A stretch of 64,000 bases of DNA, taken from the NCBI RefSeq assembly GCF_964204865.1, contig NC_135250.1:4092001-4156000 (forward strand), read 5' to 3'. The stretch comes from Styela clava (lineage: Eukaryota; Chordata; Ascidiacea; Stolidobranchia; Styelidae). Position 1 is the stretch's first letter. The number at the start of each line of letters is the position of its first letter. Of this stretch, positions 44,697 through 56,606 are shown in pieces. The translations under genes were made by a program, and so were the position numbers. The notes beneath the pieces were generated by a model. It made no database searches. It saw nothing but the letters and a program-made list of their open reading frames with translations, and was not told where the DNA came from.

Positions 44697-47600
44697 ATGG
44701 GTTTTGAGACATGCGGACCAAACGAAGCCATGGTTGTATCTGGATGCGGATACGGGCGTCCGCTAATGATTCCTGGTGGCCGAGTTTGGAAATGGCCAAT
44801 GATTCAACAAATCCAAAGAATTTCGTTGAATACAATGACATTACGGATTAAAAGTGAGAACGTAAATACACAGAAGGGTGTTCCTATCTCTTGTGTTGGA
44901 GTAGCACAGGTGATTTGATTATATATATGCTTCAATTAACTTTTAGATTCCGTGTATATTTTTAATTCAGTGTTACCCATTGGGTTTCTGTGGAAACAAC
45001 TATCTATCGTTATTCTATCCATTTGCGCTTGTGGAGCAAGGATGTTATATCTCCGGTCTGAATTTTGTCAAAAGAAACTTATAGTAATATATTTGTGATA
45101 TTAAATATAGTTGCGCCTAATTCAGTAATTTTATCGCAGACAATATTGTAGACTAGTATATGGCTGTTTTTCAAAGTCAGGAATGAGAATTAAGCATTAT
45201 TGTTCTAAACAGAATTGTGAGGTTCGGGAAAATTTACAATCCCGACTCATTTGATTAATGAAAATTTCGACTCCTTCTTCTGCCTCTAAACTTGGTAGAA
45301 ATCATATTTTGGTTATAAAAGCTAATACTCCACGTCACAGACCTAATTCCAAAACATTTTAAATGATTTTAGTTTTTTGATGACAGTTTTTTTTATGGTA
45401 TTTATTTTAACTACTATGATCTTATGATATTTCTTGCCTAATGACTTACTGTATGTTCAAATTGTTATTTCAGGTAAAAATACAAGGACAAAACCAAGAA
45501 ATGTTGGCGAATGCCTGCATGCAATTTCTTGGTAAGAGAGAGACAGAAATTCAAAATATTGCACTTGAAACATTGGAAGGTCATCAGAGAGCCATTATGG
45601 GAAATATGACTGTTGAAGAAATCTACCAGGCATGTTTACCTTTTGATGCAATTTGCCACTATTAACTAAGAATGTCTATCGATCACTTATTGTTGGATCT
45701 CCGCACTCGGAAACCCTTATTCTCAGTCGTGCTGTCTGTCTGTCTGTTAAGATGTAGCGTCTTAATGGCTGGATCATTATGGATTAAATTTTTCACATGG
45801 GTTACCAGTGACCCTAGTAATGTACGCTTCATAGAAAGTCCGAATTGAAGTTTCGTTTCCATAGCAACAATAAAAAAACGCGCCGATTGTTATGAAATTT
45901 ATCGGCCTTTTTCGTCAACTAAACCAACCATTTTTCTGAGTAAAAATATTCAACTCTAAGTAGTTTTAGTTACTGAAATTTTATTTTAATCTGTACAGGA
46001 TAGAAAGAAGTTTGCAAAGCAAGTGTTTGAAGTCGCTTCATCAGATCTTATCAATATGGGAATTACTGTTGTATCTTATACCCTCAAAGATGTAACAGAC
46101 AGGTATTTTGTTATGAAACTTTGTTTGAAGCCAGGGCTGTGAAGTGGGAGTATTTTTAGACTTTTTTGAGTCAGAATTGAAATCACTAATTCTTCAGAAT
46201 TCCATACTTTCGATGGTTTTCATAGATTTCTACTATTATATCACATTGTACAACAGAGATAAGATATGTGAATGCATGTCCCTGCATGGTGTTGAATTAT
46301 TAATTAGAGTTTTCTGTGGCCATTCAATTTGAGCGTTATAGACTCATAAGATTTGTGTAACCTAGATTTCAGCGGCAATTGTTGATAAAACTTTTCTGGG
46401 ATATTCTCCGTTGCATATTATTGTGCTCTTACTACGGATACGATTACTACGAACTGCCTGTGTGTTAGTCGTTAATAAAAATTAGTTTTATTGCGTCATT
46501 TAATTGTAACTCAATGGCATGCAATCAATTTTGGGCATATACAGTCAACATTAAAATTTATTTTTCAAAGCCCTCTTTGCCTTTCAACCTTTCAACCTAT
46601 TTGTAGAAGTAAAAATATATAAAAAAAAAACACCTTGGGGGTGAATTTTCACTTTTAAAATTGAGTAATGGGTAAATTAGAGACTGAAGGTTGACGATAT
46701 TTTTTAAACATGGAGATATGCAAACACTTTTCTGTATTTTTTATATGAATCTTGGGTTCTGTAATGTTTTTGACTTGAAGCAAAATTATCCCATGTATAA
46801 ATGGTATTCTTCTATTTTTAGTGAAGGATACCTATCTGCTCTTGGTAAAGCAAGAACAGCACAGATTCATAGAGATGCAAGGATTGGAGAAGCTGAAGCT
46901 AAAAGGTATTTTATATGATTTTGTATGTTATATGGCAATTACTTAAATACTCCCGAAGTATGTGAACCAAGATGGCGAACACCGGAATGTAGTATATGTA
47001 CCAGGTTAGGGTTAAACCATAAATCTATTACAATTTTCCTTATTTTAGTTCTATTTCCAGTTCGTGGACTAGCCGAGTGACTCCCGTAATATTTGTACCT
47101 GAAATTATGGGCTAACCCTAATCTGGTACACATACTACGTTCCGGTGTCCGCCATCTCGGTTCACATACTTCGGGAGTACCCTTAGTTGTAAGCTCTTTT
47201 CTACCTAACAATGTTGGCGGCACAGGTTGGACATGTGAACCCCATGACCTACCATTTCATCAAGGGTTTATTTATTAAATTATGGGGGCCATACAGAGCC
47301 GGAGACAATCCTGTCTTTTGAAAATTGTAGCTTCTCATGCATCAGGGGCTTAGGATAGGATTTACATATTTATCCCGGGGGAGAGGAAAGACAATAAGAC
47401 GGCTTAACCATATGGCGAACCACGGCCTCTCGTCCGGTTACCATTCCAAGTCGGGTATGGGATTTTGTTAATTATTTGTTTTCGGAAGCATGGACTTGAT
47501 GGTGGAGGAAGCTGTAACCGACCAGCGGTTATGTGAACCACCCAACGGCGGCGAGGAGTCCAGCAATCCTCTCGCACATACCCATCTCTGTATGGGATTC

Positions 47601-50600
47601 GAACCTGCGAACCCACGCAGTGTAATCAGAGGTAGGGTGGCAGTTTATTCCTAACGCTTAGCACGATGAGCCACACCGCCGCGCCTTCTCGTGCAGAGCC
47701 TTGTTTTGATGTTTTGGAAACATTGTATACAAAATGTCATAAAATTGGGTAGGCAGTGAATGCCAAATGTGTGGAAATTTACCGTAGAAAAATATGTTCT
47801 ATAATAATAAACATTTGACTATTTGTTTAATCCGTTTGAAAATTCCTTCCCTCCTGGCTGAGTATAAATGTGACCTTACCAAATGATATGTTTGGAAATT
47901 TCAATTACGTGATTTCAGAAAAAAATGTTTTATCCATATTTCAGATGATTAAAATTACGAATGGGAATAATTATTATTCTTTTTAAAATTTGTACATATT
48001 GGGTATTGAATACACTAATTGAAGGCTGGTAAACATAGAATTTCTGGAAGAATTAGCAAATTATTAATAGATGAACTGGAAGCATTTCATATATCTTGTG
48101 GTTGTTGTGCATAGATTTGAATTTCAATAAAAGCTTGTTTTGGTGTATAATTTCGTTATATTTTTAAATGGAAGCATCGTTGGAATTTTCTGACCAGAAA
48201 TTCATTACTATAGTATAATATTTATATAGTTTTAGTAAATCTTGGCATTACATGTGCATTTCTTAATCTTCAAATATAAATAGTCTCATAACCACTTAAT
48301 ATTGTTAACCAAATGTCTTGGTCGATCATGAATTCTCTTATACAAACTATTTAGTGTCAGACAATATGCTTTTATGTACACCCCACTCATCAATATATAG
48401 TTATAGTACATCTCAGAATTACAGTGTTCATGCATAACTTTTTCTCAAAGGCGAGTCTCTTTTACTACTAAGTGAAGGCTTGTGGATTTGCCTCAAGCAA
48501 ATTATCTTAAAATTCCTGTGTGTAAAAAAATCCCAGTCATCTCAAATTGTTCACCGTTTTGTTTTTCTAAAATTCCTGCACCGAAGGGCACTTATGAGTT
48601 ATCGTCATGTGAAATCACTGATGCGTGAATAAATATCTCTCTTAGTATTCATTTATGTTTGGTTTGTGTGTAAAAGTGTTTACTTTGCTTGTAGTATTTC
48701 ACAGCTCATTCTCTTGTGATAATTGTTGGCTGAACAAATTAATACACTGATTTTCAGAGATAAAATAATAATATATCGGTATAAATTTTTTGCCATTTAT
48801 GCCATTTTCCAGCATTTCGCTATGAACAAGGTCTATTACGAATTGATACTTTCCATATATTCGATTACTATTGAGCAACACTTCAATACCAAATATAAAA
48901 TAAACAATAAAATTTAATAGAAAATGTAACTATTGGATTTTTGTTGAAATAAACAAGTAACCCAAGGAAATTTGAAGGCGACCCAGTTTTAGGTCGCGAC
49001 TCGTGCCCCATGGGTTGGCAATCACTGCTATACGCCTATACCTATAGGCCATCTCTACAGTTGTTATTGTGATGCTCCTACTTTATAAAAACAAAATAAT
49101 TCATCTCATACTTATGGTTATCGGGGCATAAATATCTCAAAACAACAATCTTATTTATACAGGGATGCTGGAATCAAAGAAGCTTTGGCAAATCAAGCAA
49201 AAATGAAGGCAAAATTTGAAAATGATGCAAAAATTGCCGAATCGAAACGTGATTTTGAGCTAAAGAAAGCTGCTTATGACAAAGAGGTAGAGTATAACAA
49301 ATTTCAAATTTAATCCAAGATGTCCAAAACAAATTAAATGATCAAATCCTTTTCTATAATTTGTTATTTCTTTACATACCTCAATATTTAATATAAAGAA
49401 TTGCTGCTTGATTAAGAAGTGTTATATAACGGTATCTTCAAAGAGCCATAATTCATGCACTGTTGAAGTGTTCAAGTACATTATGTATTTTCATGCAGAA
49501 ATGTTTTCTAGTATAAAATACTAGAATGAAATACTAGGAAATACTATAAAATACTACTTCAAGTCTAATTAGTTGCAAAAATTTTCTAAATTTATGTGAT
49601 TTTCTAATTAAAAAAAATATTATTTGAGCATTTGACAGATTTTAAAAATGTGCTTCGATATTATTTAGTTTTAGACCATTCTTGACCCAAGATTAAATCA
49701 TTAACCAGATATTAAAACTATCATGACTCGTGACTGGCATTAATGCAATAAATGTTGTTTCTCTCGTGTTGATGAAAGACAATATTCTCACGAGTGGGAG
49801 TTTCCTGTCATTATTATGAATTGACTGAATTGTCGTCTTCTTTTCCTGTTGTGTGTTTGTCTTACTTTGAATGTTATAAAATCACTATATTTCATTTGGG
49901 AATCAAAATCAAAAAATAATACGTTTGAAATATTAACTAAAAAGAGTTATTTAAAAACTTGAACTTTTGATTTTTTAATTTGAATTCTATTATACGCCCA
50001 TCTTACCATAAGAATTATTGGTACTCCCGGAGTATGTGAACCTAGATGGCGAACACCGGAACATAGTATGTGTACCAGGTTAGGGTTAGGTCATCATTTT
50101 ATTCCAATTTCCCCCAATTTCAGTTATATTATGAGTTCGGAGACTAGCAAAGTGACTCCCGTACTATTTGTACCTGAAATTATGGCCTAGCCCCAACCTG
50201 GTTCACCTACTTCGGGAGTACCAAATTATTTTGTCATTCAAGTATGAAATTCAGGATTCTATACACGCGTCGCATATAATAGAATTGTTACAATATCCAT
50301 AACTCAATAATATAAAACTTTAATGCTGCTTACATCCTGAAAGTGACGAAACGATCATAAAATTCCAAGTTTTTTTTTTTATATAATATAAGCAAGTTAA
50401 TTGCTTGTTAAAAAAAAATGAGTGTTTTTTATTTATTTAAACCACGATATTCCAACCAAGGATATTCCTCTTCCATTACTAACAATAATTTTTCCATATG
50501 CATTACTCAAAATCACCTTCAAACAATAATAATAGTCTCATAAAGCATAATGTGATCGATATAGTAAGTTGTTCTGTCTCAATATTAAATTTAACTCATT

Positions 50601-53600
50601 TGATAATTTTATGTCAAGTTCTCAAACAGGCAGATAACGAGTAATTTTTTAGAAAATGGATTGATACACAAAACGATTAACGCTCTAGAAGTATGTGTAC
50701 CAATATGAAGGTAACTAATTTTGTTCGCCTGGTTAAAATCATTCCATAATCTCATGGGCAGGGGGCATATTTACTTGGCTAACATAAACAATACCCGAAC
50801 TTGTAATAGAACTAAAATAAGGAAAATTGGGATAAAGTTATGGCCTAACCCTAACCTGGTACACATACTATGGAAGTGCCAGACTATTTACGTTATCACT
50901 TGCATATTGCAAACCACTCGTTCTGAATATGATGTGAAACAAAGTATGAATGAAAGGAGGGTCTATTAAATAATAAATTTGTCTTTTCCTACAGGTCAGC
51001 ACAAAGAAAGCAGAATCCGAACTGGCGTACAATCTTCAAGAAGCCATCACGAAACAGTCGATTAAAGAAGCCGAAATGCAGATTAAGGTCGAAGAAAGAA
51101 ACAAACAGATTCAAGTACAAGAACAGGAAATCAGCAGACGAGATAAAGAACTCACAGCTCAGGTCCGGTCGATGTTTGATTCATTTCTTTTTTGTACGAG
51201 TATGTACAGACTCGAGTTCAAATATCACATCACTAAGCGAGGAGGGCTGTCCTTCCGAGTTGCCAGAAAGTCATTGACATTAGGTTGAATCATTTCTAAT
51301 ATATACTTTCAGGAAATTAAATAGAGATAAAAAGGAATATCATAAATATGAATTCTTGGAGAAACTGTTTCGTAAAAATTTTGCTTTCAAGCAAAAAAGA
51401 GAGAAATGATTTTTGTGTTGTCATACATGGTAGGATTCCCTTGTCTATTTGTTTGAAGCATTGCTTAAAATTATAGAGCTTTATATATGATATTTACGGG
51501 TTAGTCAGTTTGCCTTGTAATGACATTGTTTTGACTGATATTTTATCTTCTATTATTCACAGGTCAAAAAACCAGCAGAAGCTGAGAAATTCAGAATGGA
51601 AAGAATTGCTGAGGCTGAAAGAAACAGGGTATGTTTTATTATGTTGTTGAAAATAAAAGCGGAAGGTGTGATAAACAAAGTGAGCTGTGCCTGAATGTTT
51701 TTTTGCCTCTTCCGAACTTTTTCGTATTAGTAGTTTCTTGTCTGAAGCCATCTTCGCAAGTTGCAAATTAGTGATTGAAATTTTAAGAACATTGCGTTGG
51801 GTGTAAAAAAGTGGACGGGCTGTGTTTAAATGGAAAGATTTTATTGCCTCCAAATGGAATCTATTGCTTGGCGATAGGCGCACTGTACTTCAAGTATAAC
51901 ACATTGCCCTGGGTGTGAAAAATTGGGCGGACTGTTTTAATGGAAAGATTTTGTTACCATTCAAGGTATCCATTACTCGGCGGTTGGCGCATTATAGCGT
52001 TAGGAATATGCTTGTCATCACTCCTTTGATTATCCTGCACCAGTTCGCAGGTTTAAATCCTGCAGGTAATAATTATGTTCGAGAAGATTGCTGGACTCCT
52101 TGTCATCGTTGTTGGGTGGTTCATGTAACCACTGGTTGGTTACGGCTTCCTCCACCACCAAGTCCGTGCATCTAAACTAATAAATAGTTAGCTAGGTATT
52201 CCATACCCCACATAGACAGGTGACCTCATAATAGTCCATGGTTTGCCATATGATTAGGTCATCTTATTGCCTGTCTCTCCCTCAAGATGAAATGAAAATT
52301 CCCTATCCCATCATATCAATGCTTATTTGTTCAGAGTGAAAATAACAAAAAAAATTGATTCATTCCAGATCATCTTGGAGGCAGACGCAACTGCCCAATC
52401 TATTCAAATGAAGGGAGAAGCAGAAGCATTTGCTGTAGAAGCCAAAGCTAAGGCAGAAGCTGAACAGATGGCAAAGAAAGCCGATGCTTGGAAAGATTAC
52501 CAAGAGGCCGCCATGGTTGATATGGTTCTCTCTACCCTGCCTAAGGTAAAGTACTGTTTGTTTAATATAAAAAGGATTCCCTTCAGAACTTTTGAAAATT
52601 TCTTAATTGGCTTGTGCTATATAAGCACTATTGATGATTAATGAAGGCCGCGGATGGAAATGTTGGATATTCTTGTTTTATATAAGTCAGGGGTGGGCAA
52701 GATACGGCCCGCGGGCCCCGTCGGCCCGCGACGAGATTTAGACCGGCCCGCTGACTGTACATCATGATATTACATCATTACACTTTTAGTACATTATGAT
52801 AAATTCATTATTGGTTTTTTGGTCTCTATTTTTTTGTAGTTTAAACTTTACTTTAAACGCGATTTAAATTTTTCTTTCTTGCATTAGCGAATAAATATGT
52901 GATTAAGATATTGAACACTATTCATGTTATAATCAGGCCCGCCGATAACTTCATTTTCCCACATCTGGCCCGCCGACTAAAGAAGTTGCCCACCCCTGAT
53001 ATAGGTATAGGTATATTTTATATAGGTAGCGAGTAGGGCTGTCTAAACGAATTCCCTTTTCAAAATCAAATCGCGAATTATTTGAACCGTTTTCTGGACT
53101 AATTTGCAAATAATAGAATCTTCTGGTAAAATGAACATATGGAAGAGAAAGTATTTCAACCACCATTGCCCTGTGTTTTTTACCAGGCAAGTGGTGTCGT
53201 TTTGTGAGTAAACCACTCTTGCCCCTCACATAAGTTATTCCAGAAGTTCTTCTTGCATTCCTTTTGCATGGAAGACTAGATGTCGCAATCTTCTATTTCC
53301 CCTGTGAGTCGCAGTTCTTACCACTTCATGGCAGCTGCTGCCACGAACGAACGAACCGCAGCGTCATTTCAGAACTATATTTACTTAAACCTGAAACCTA
53401 ACCCAAAATCCATGAAAACTGTATCCATAACAAAAATGGTCCAACTTACCCAATATTTGTCACCATCAGGGGCAGCCCTGCCAATACCGCCGGCATGCCT
53501 TGGTTACGGCAGCAAAATTTTACCTGCCGTTGGTTTTCATACTGCTGCCGTGGTACCGGCATTGGCATCTCGCCATAGGTTTGTGGCAGCTAAAAAGTCA

Positions 53601-54889
53601 GTCGCCGTGGTTTGGCCATAGCGGCCATGGTTTTGAAATCCTGCCATGGTTTCGCGGCAGCTTTGGACGCCACAAAATACTCAAAACTGCACGGTGGCAC
53701 GCTTTTAGCCATTTCATACATGGTCCAACTCAAAAGTTATTATCGGAAATAAATATTTAAAAAGATGTTTTTGAGAGATTACAGAAGGCGAAAAAAGCAC
53801 TTTAGTATTGTCTAAAAATGGTAGTTCTATTAATAGCATTGATTTGAAGTTGATAAGTTAGTAATCAATCATAGAAATCACAATATCGTAAAGGGAGTTC
53901 TAATTGTACATGATTCGGAAAAAAATTTTTTAGGGAATCACATTTGAAATAGGAATTTAGATTTAGTTTAGTTCGAATGAGCAATGATGAAACATATCGC
54001 CATCCTATGATCTTCTATGATTTATGCGATATGGGCTTAACTGAGCTCTCATTTTGTCGCTCTAAAAGTTTGTGTACCAAAATGGAGGCAACTAATTTTT
54101 TTCACTCATTTTACATCAAGTTGTGTAAAGTGACTGAAACCTATGGGCAGGGGTATATTCACTTGGTAATCACAGACAGCCTTCAAACTCGTGATAAAAC
54201 TAAAATAAGGAAAATCATAATAAATTTATGGCCTAACTCAACTCTAACCTGGTACACACACTACAGGAGTACCTTCATTTCATCAATATCCATTTTGTGA
54301 TTGCATACTTGCACTTCCATCATATTATTATGACCAATTGTTGGTACTCCCGTAGTAGTATTATGTGTACCAGGTTAGGGTTGGGGCATAATTTTATTCT
54401 GATTTTCCTTATTTTAGTTCTATTTCGAATTCGGGAACTGTCTGTGTTAGTCAAGTGAATATACCCCCTGCCCATAGGTTTCAGTTCCAACTTGATGTAA
54501 AGTAGGTGAACAAAATTAGTTATCTCCATATTGGTACACAGTACACACATTTCTCAAGCACCCATTTGTCTTCTGGTTCTGTGCCTTATTTGGGGGATTT
54601 GTGCTGAAAACTAAAAAAAAATCGTCTGATTTGAGCAGATCAATCGGCATTTACTTGGATTTTTTGAATTTACTTGAATAATTTATTGAAATTCTTACTT
54701 CAGATCGCTGCTGAAATTGCTGCACCTCTATCTGCTACAAAGAAAATCACTATGGTGTCAAGCGGAAAGGGAGATATCGGTGCGGCTAAACTGACAAGCG
54801 AGGTTCTTGACGTTGTTGCTAGACTTCCGGCTGTCGTCGAGAAGCTTACCGGTGTCAACATGACGAAAGCCCTCAACATTAAGGTGTAA
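44697..54889 (+). CDS. FLOT1: Flotillin-1 (9 exons, complete)
   Basis: Exons 44697-44909, 45474-45629, 45999-46102, 46822-46905, 49163-49286, 50995-51162, 51563-51628, 52369-52545, 54704-54889; phases agree; 1278 nt, 425 aa (human 427). Flotillins form hetero-oligomeric scaffolds at the inner face of plasma-membrane and endosomal microdomains. Residues 3-180 are the SPFH/PHB domain: [49 protein letters not shown]. Then the helical flotillin domain rich in EA/AE repeats: [35 protein letters not shown]. The C-terminal block [17 protein letters not shown] is kept. Intron 2 starts with GC instead of GT (CAG|GCATGT). The first residues are [12 protein letters not shown]. The Cys that is palmitoylated in mammals (Cys34) aligns with Met35. 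AATAAA at 55278 is the likely polyA signal. Confidence 0.97.
46948..47181. mobile_element. MITE family A, copy 6 (FLOT1 intron 4)
   Basis: TACTCCCGAAGTATGTGAAC to CACATACTTCGGGAGTACC, the most complete copy: both long arms (AAGATGGCGAACACCGGAAT and GTTCCGGTGTCCGCCATCTC) and the core CTAGCCGAGTGACTCCCGTA. It begins only 43 bp after FLOT1 exon 4. Confidence 0.92.
47342..47690 (-). mobile_element. tRNA-derived SINE, full-length reference copy (FLOT1 intron 4)
   Basis: Minus strand from 47690: GGCGCGGCGGTGTGGCTCAT with A box TGGCTCATCGTG, then a perfect B box GGTTCGAATCC (about 47600), GATTGCTGGACTCC, body, and 3' end CCGGGATAAATATGTAAATC. About 350 bp. The A/B spacing exceeds a tRNA because of an insertion (AATAAACTGCCACCCTACC) after the A-box half. 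Confidence 0.88.
50020..50222. mobile_element. MITE family A, copy 7 (FLOT1 intron 5)
   Basis: GGTACTCCCGGAGTATGTGA to CACCTACTTCGGGAGTACC. Its right arm is shortened: the CCGCCATCTTGG module is missing. Confidence 0.87.
50681..50880. mobile_element. MITE family B, copy 6 (inverted, FLOT1 intron 5)
   Basis: CGCTCTAGAAGTATGTGTAC to ACACATACTATGGAAGTGCC, with GTAACTAATTTTGTTCGCC, GGGCAGGGGGCATATTTACT and TATGGCCTAACCCTAACC. Confidence 0.87.
51788..52005 (+). repeat. About 110-bp tandem duplication abutting a SINE (FLOT1 intron 7)
   Basis: The segment ATTGCGTTGGGTGTAAAAAA ... GGAAAGATTTTATTGCC ... GGCGATAGGCGCACTGTA is followed by a second version, ATTGCCCTGGGTGTGAAAAA ... GGAAAGATTTTGTTACC ... 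GGCGGTTGGCGCATTATA. The second ends in the A-box region of the SINE at 51979. Confidence 0.72.
51979..52318 (+). mobile_element. tRNA-derived SINE, copy 3 (FLOT1 intron 7)
   Basis: GGCGGTTGGCGCATTATAGC (A box), CGCAGGTTTAAATCCTGC (B-box position, decayed), GAGAAGATTGCTGGACTCC, CCATGGTTTGCCATATGATT and tail CTCCCTCAAGATGAAATG. It ends 50 bp before FLOT1 exon 8. Confidence 0.82.
52688..52998. mobile_element. hAT-like MITE, CAGGGGTGGGCAA ends (FLOT1 intron 8)
   Basis: Left CAGGGGTGGGCAAGATACGG, right GTTGCCCACCCCTG. Flanking 8-mers ATATAAGT (52680-52687) and ATATAGGT (52999-53006) match at 7 of 8. Subterminal GGCCCGCGGGCC palindrome. Confidence 0.9.
53034..53990. mobile_element. Diverged relative of the TAGGGCTGTCC element (FLOT1 intron 8)
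   Basis: Left end TAGGGCTGTCTAAACGAAT. The right part (53763-53890) shares AGATGTTTTTGAGAG, GGTAGTTCTATTAATAG and GTTAGTAATCAATCATAG with the right half of 10696-11677. The right terminus is not clear. A GC-rich block (53470-53690) within it has repeated TGCCGTGG / CCATGGTTT phrases. Confidence 0.55.
54057..54273. mobile_element. MITE family B, copy 7 (inverted)
   Basis: GTCGCTCTAAAAGTTTGTGT to ACACACTACAGGAGTACC, with GGGCAGGGGTATATTCACTT inside. It is 70 bp from copy 8 in opposite orientation. Confidence 0.87.
54343..54562. mobile_element. MITE family B, copy 8
   Basis: GGTACTCCCGTAGTAGTATT to ACATTTCTCAAGCACC, with GAATTCGGGAACTGTCTGTG and ATATACCCCCTGCCCATAGG. It ends 142 bp before FLOT1 exon 9. 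Confidence 0.87.
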
Positions 54890-55049
54890 CTGACAACCTC
54901 TGACTTTAAAAATTTTTTTTGGATTTTTCCACCAGATTTTTTACACTATTAAGAGTTGTTTCAAAGAATAATTGTCAACTTTAACAATTAATTTACCCCA
55001 GTCTCGACTTAACAATTATGAACAATCTCCAGTTTCATGAAATAACAAT

Positions 55050-55410
55050 TTTAATTTAGGCATAATCTGTTATGCATGATTAAGTATTATTTGCTTAACT
55101 CTATTAAATTGACCGCAAAGTAAAAAATATGTTTTGGACAGAATTTTATATGCATCATTGGGCATGATTTGGTGTTAGCTTTTTTGACTATGATATGTTA
55201 TTTACTGTAAAAAAATATATAATTTTGGCAGAATTCGTCATGCATCATTATGCATTAACTCTTTATGTTGTACATTCAATAAAGAATTTTACTAGGTTAA
55301 AATTTTTTATGCACCATTAGGCATTGACTCTTATGTTGTTCACTCAAAGAATATTATTTTTGGCAGAAATTTTTATGCATCAAGAGGCATGGTTTGATAT
55401 AATTTTATTT
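55050..55410. repeat. Degenerate repeat in the FLOT1 3' region
   Basis: The phrase GGCAGAAT-TTTATGCATCAT-AGGCAT recurs at about 55137, 55229, 55297 and 55360, with a weaker start at 55060, spaced 60 to 95 bp. The AATAAA at 55278 lies within it. Confidence 0.6.
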
Positions 55411-56606
55411 ATTCTTTGATGTTTCAATAAGATTTGTGAGGAAAGAATTCGCATCCATGGCTATTATATTCGATATTAAACCATTTGTAACCTTGTTTTT
55501 ATAATTGATTAAGCTGGTGGCCATATCATTTGGTAAATTTTTTTAAATTCAGTTTTTTACTTCTAACCATAAGTACGCTTTTTATTGTTGGTATTACGTA
55601 ATGGTAAAATGTCATAAATTCTGATGGAAGCATTTAAATCACTAACGGTTGATCAACTGTTTGTTGCTGTACTTGATGCACAGCAGTAGACCACCATATT
55701 TTAGGGTGTTTATCGCCCTGTATTGAATTGTATTAAAAAAAAATCGATGTGCTTCACACAACTAATGGTGGACATATATACGCATGTATAATAAAAGCTA
55801 GTAAGATATATCGAGAACTGACTTAATAAAAAAAATTGTAATAAAACAGGACTTTATGAACACCCTATATATATGTCGGTGGACTAAAATGTCTCAAAAT
55901 TGATAAATATACAAAAGATATACTGTAAACATGCATAAACGCCCTTTTTTTTTATCAATTTCCACAGTCACTGGTTTTTATTTCACATCATGGTACTCAT
56001 TGCATTCATTTTTATTTTATTTTTGTGTGAATATCTAATAATCAGAGGTTTGTGCTAGAGAAGTCGCAGGTTGTGAAATCTAACGAGAGAGTTTGAGCAC
56101 AGAGTATGGAAATGATAGATATATTGTATTTGAAATATTCTCGTTTTTTTCCCCTTTCATTCATTGCTATTATGTTGAAAATCTTGACTATAGTTTGTCC
56201 ATATAGTCTAAAAAAAATTAAAATTACAAAGGGAATTTATCGATACCATATATTGTGTTGGCCCTTGCAAATGAATTATTAAATGAAGTGAAAATACTTG
56301 AACGTGTACGGATATGTAAAGAACAACAAACCTGGTAAATTGACTTCATAACAAAATTGAAATTGCGAAGGGATTTTATGGACACCCCATGAAAGATAAA
56401 CGTGAAATTCTGAATCTTTATTTATGAGATTGATAATGTTAAAATCAAGTGTCGGGGAGAGTCACTAAACCCTGAGTCTGGCGTCACAATTCATCTGAGC
56501 TAAGTCGACTAGTTGATTTCTCAAGTCTTTGCTAATCAGTGACTCAAATTACGTGTAACACTCTGGTTTAAGTTCTGATACCCACGTGAATATGAATATT
56601 GGCAAC
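55411..56606. other. Spacer downstream of FLOT1
   Basis: AT-rich, no coding or RNA feature seen. It may include alternative longer FLOT1 3' UTR. Confidence 0.3.

Noticed and set aside
47580-47690. Functional tRNA gene at the perfect B box
   Set aside because: The B box continues into a SINE body with the same tail as other copies, and the tRNA fold is disrupted by the insertion after the A box.
53280-53760. GC-rich frames in FLOT1 intron 8
   Set aside because: They come from repeated TGCCGTGG/CCATGGTTT phrases within a degraded element. The two frames overlap and resemble nothing.
2170-54562. TTAGGGTTAGG motifs resembling telomere repeats
   Set aside because: They occur once per copy inside MITE families A and B (ACCAGGTTAGGGTTAGGCC), never as arrays.
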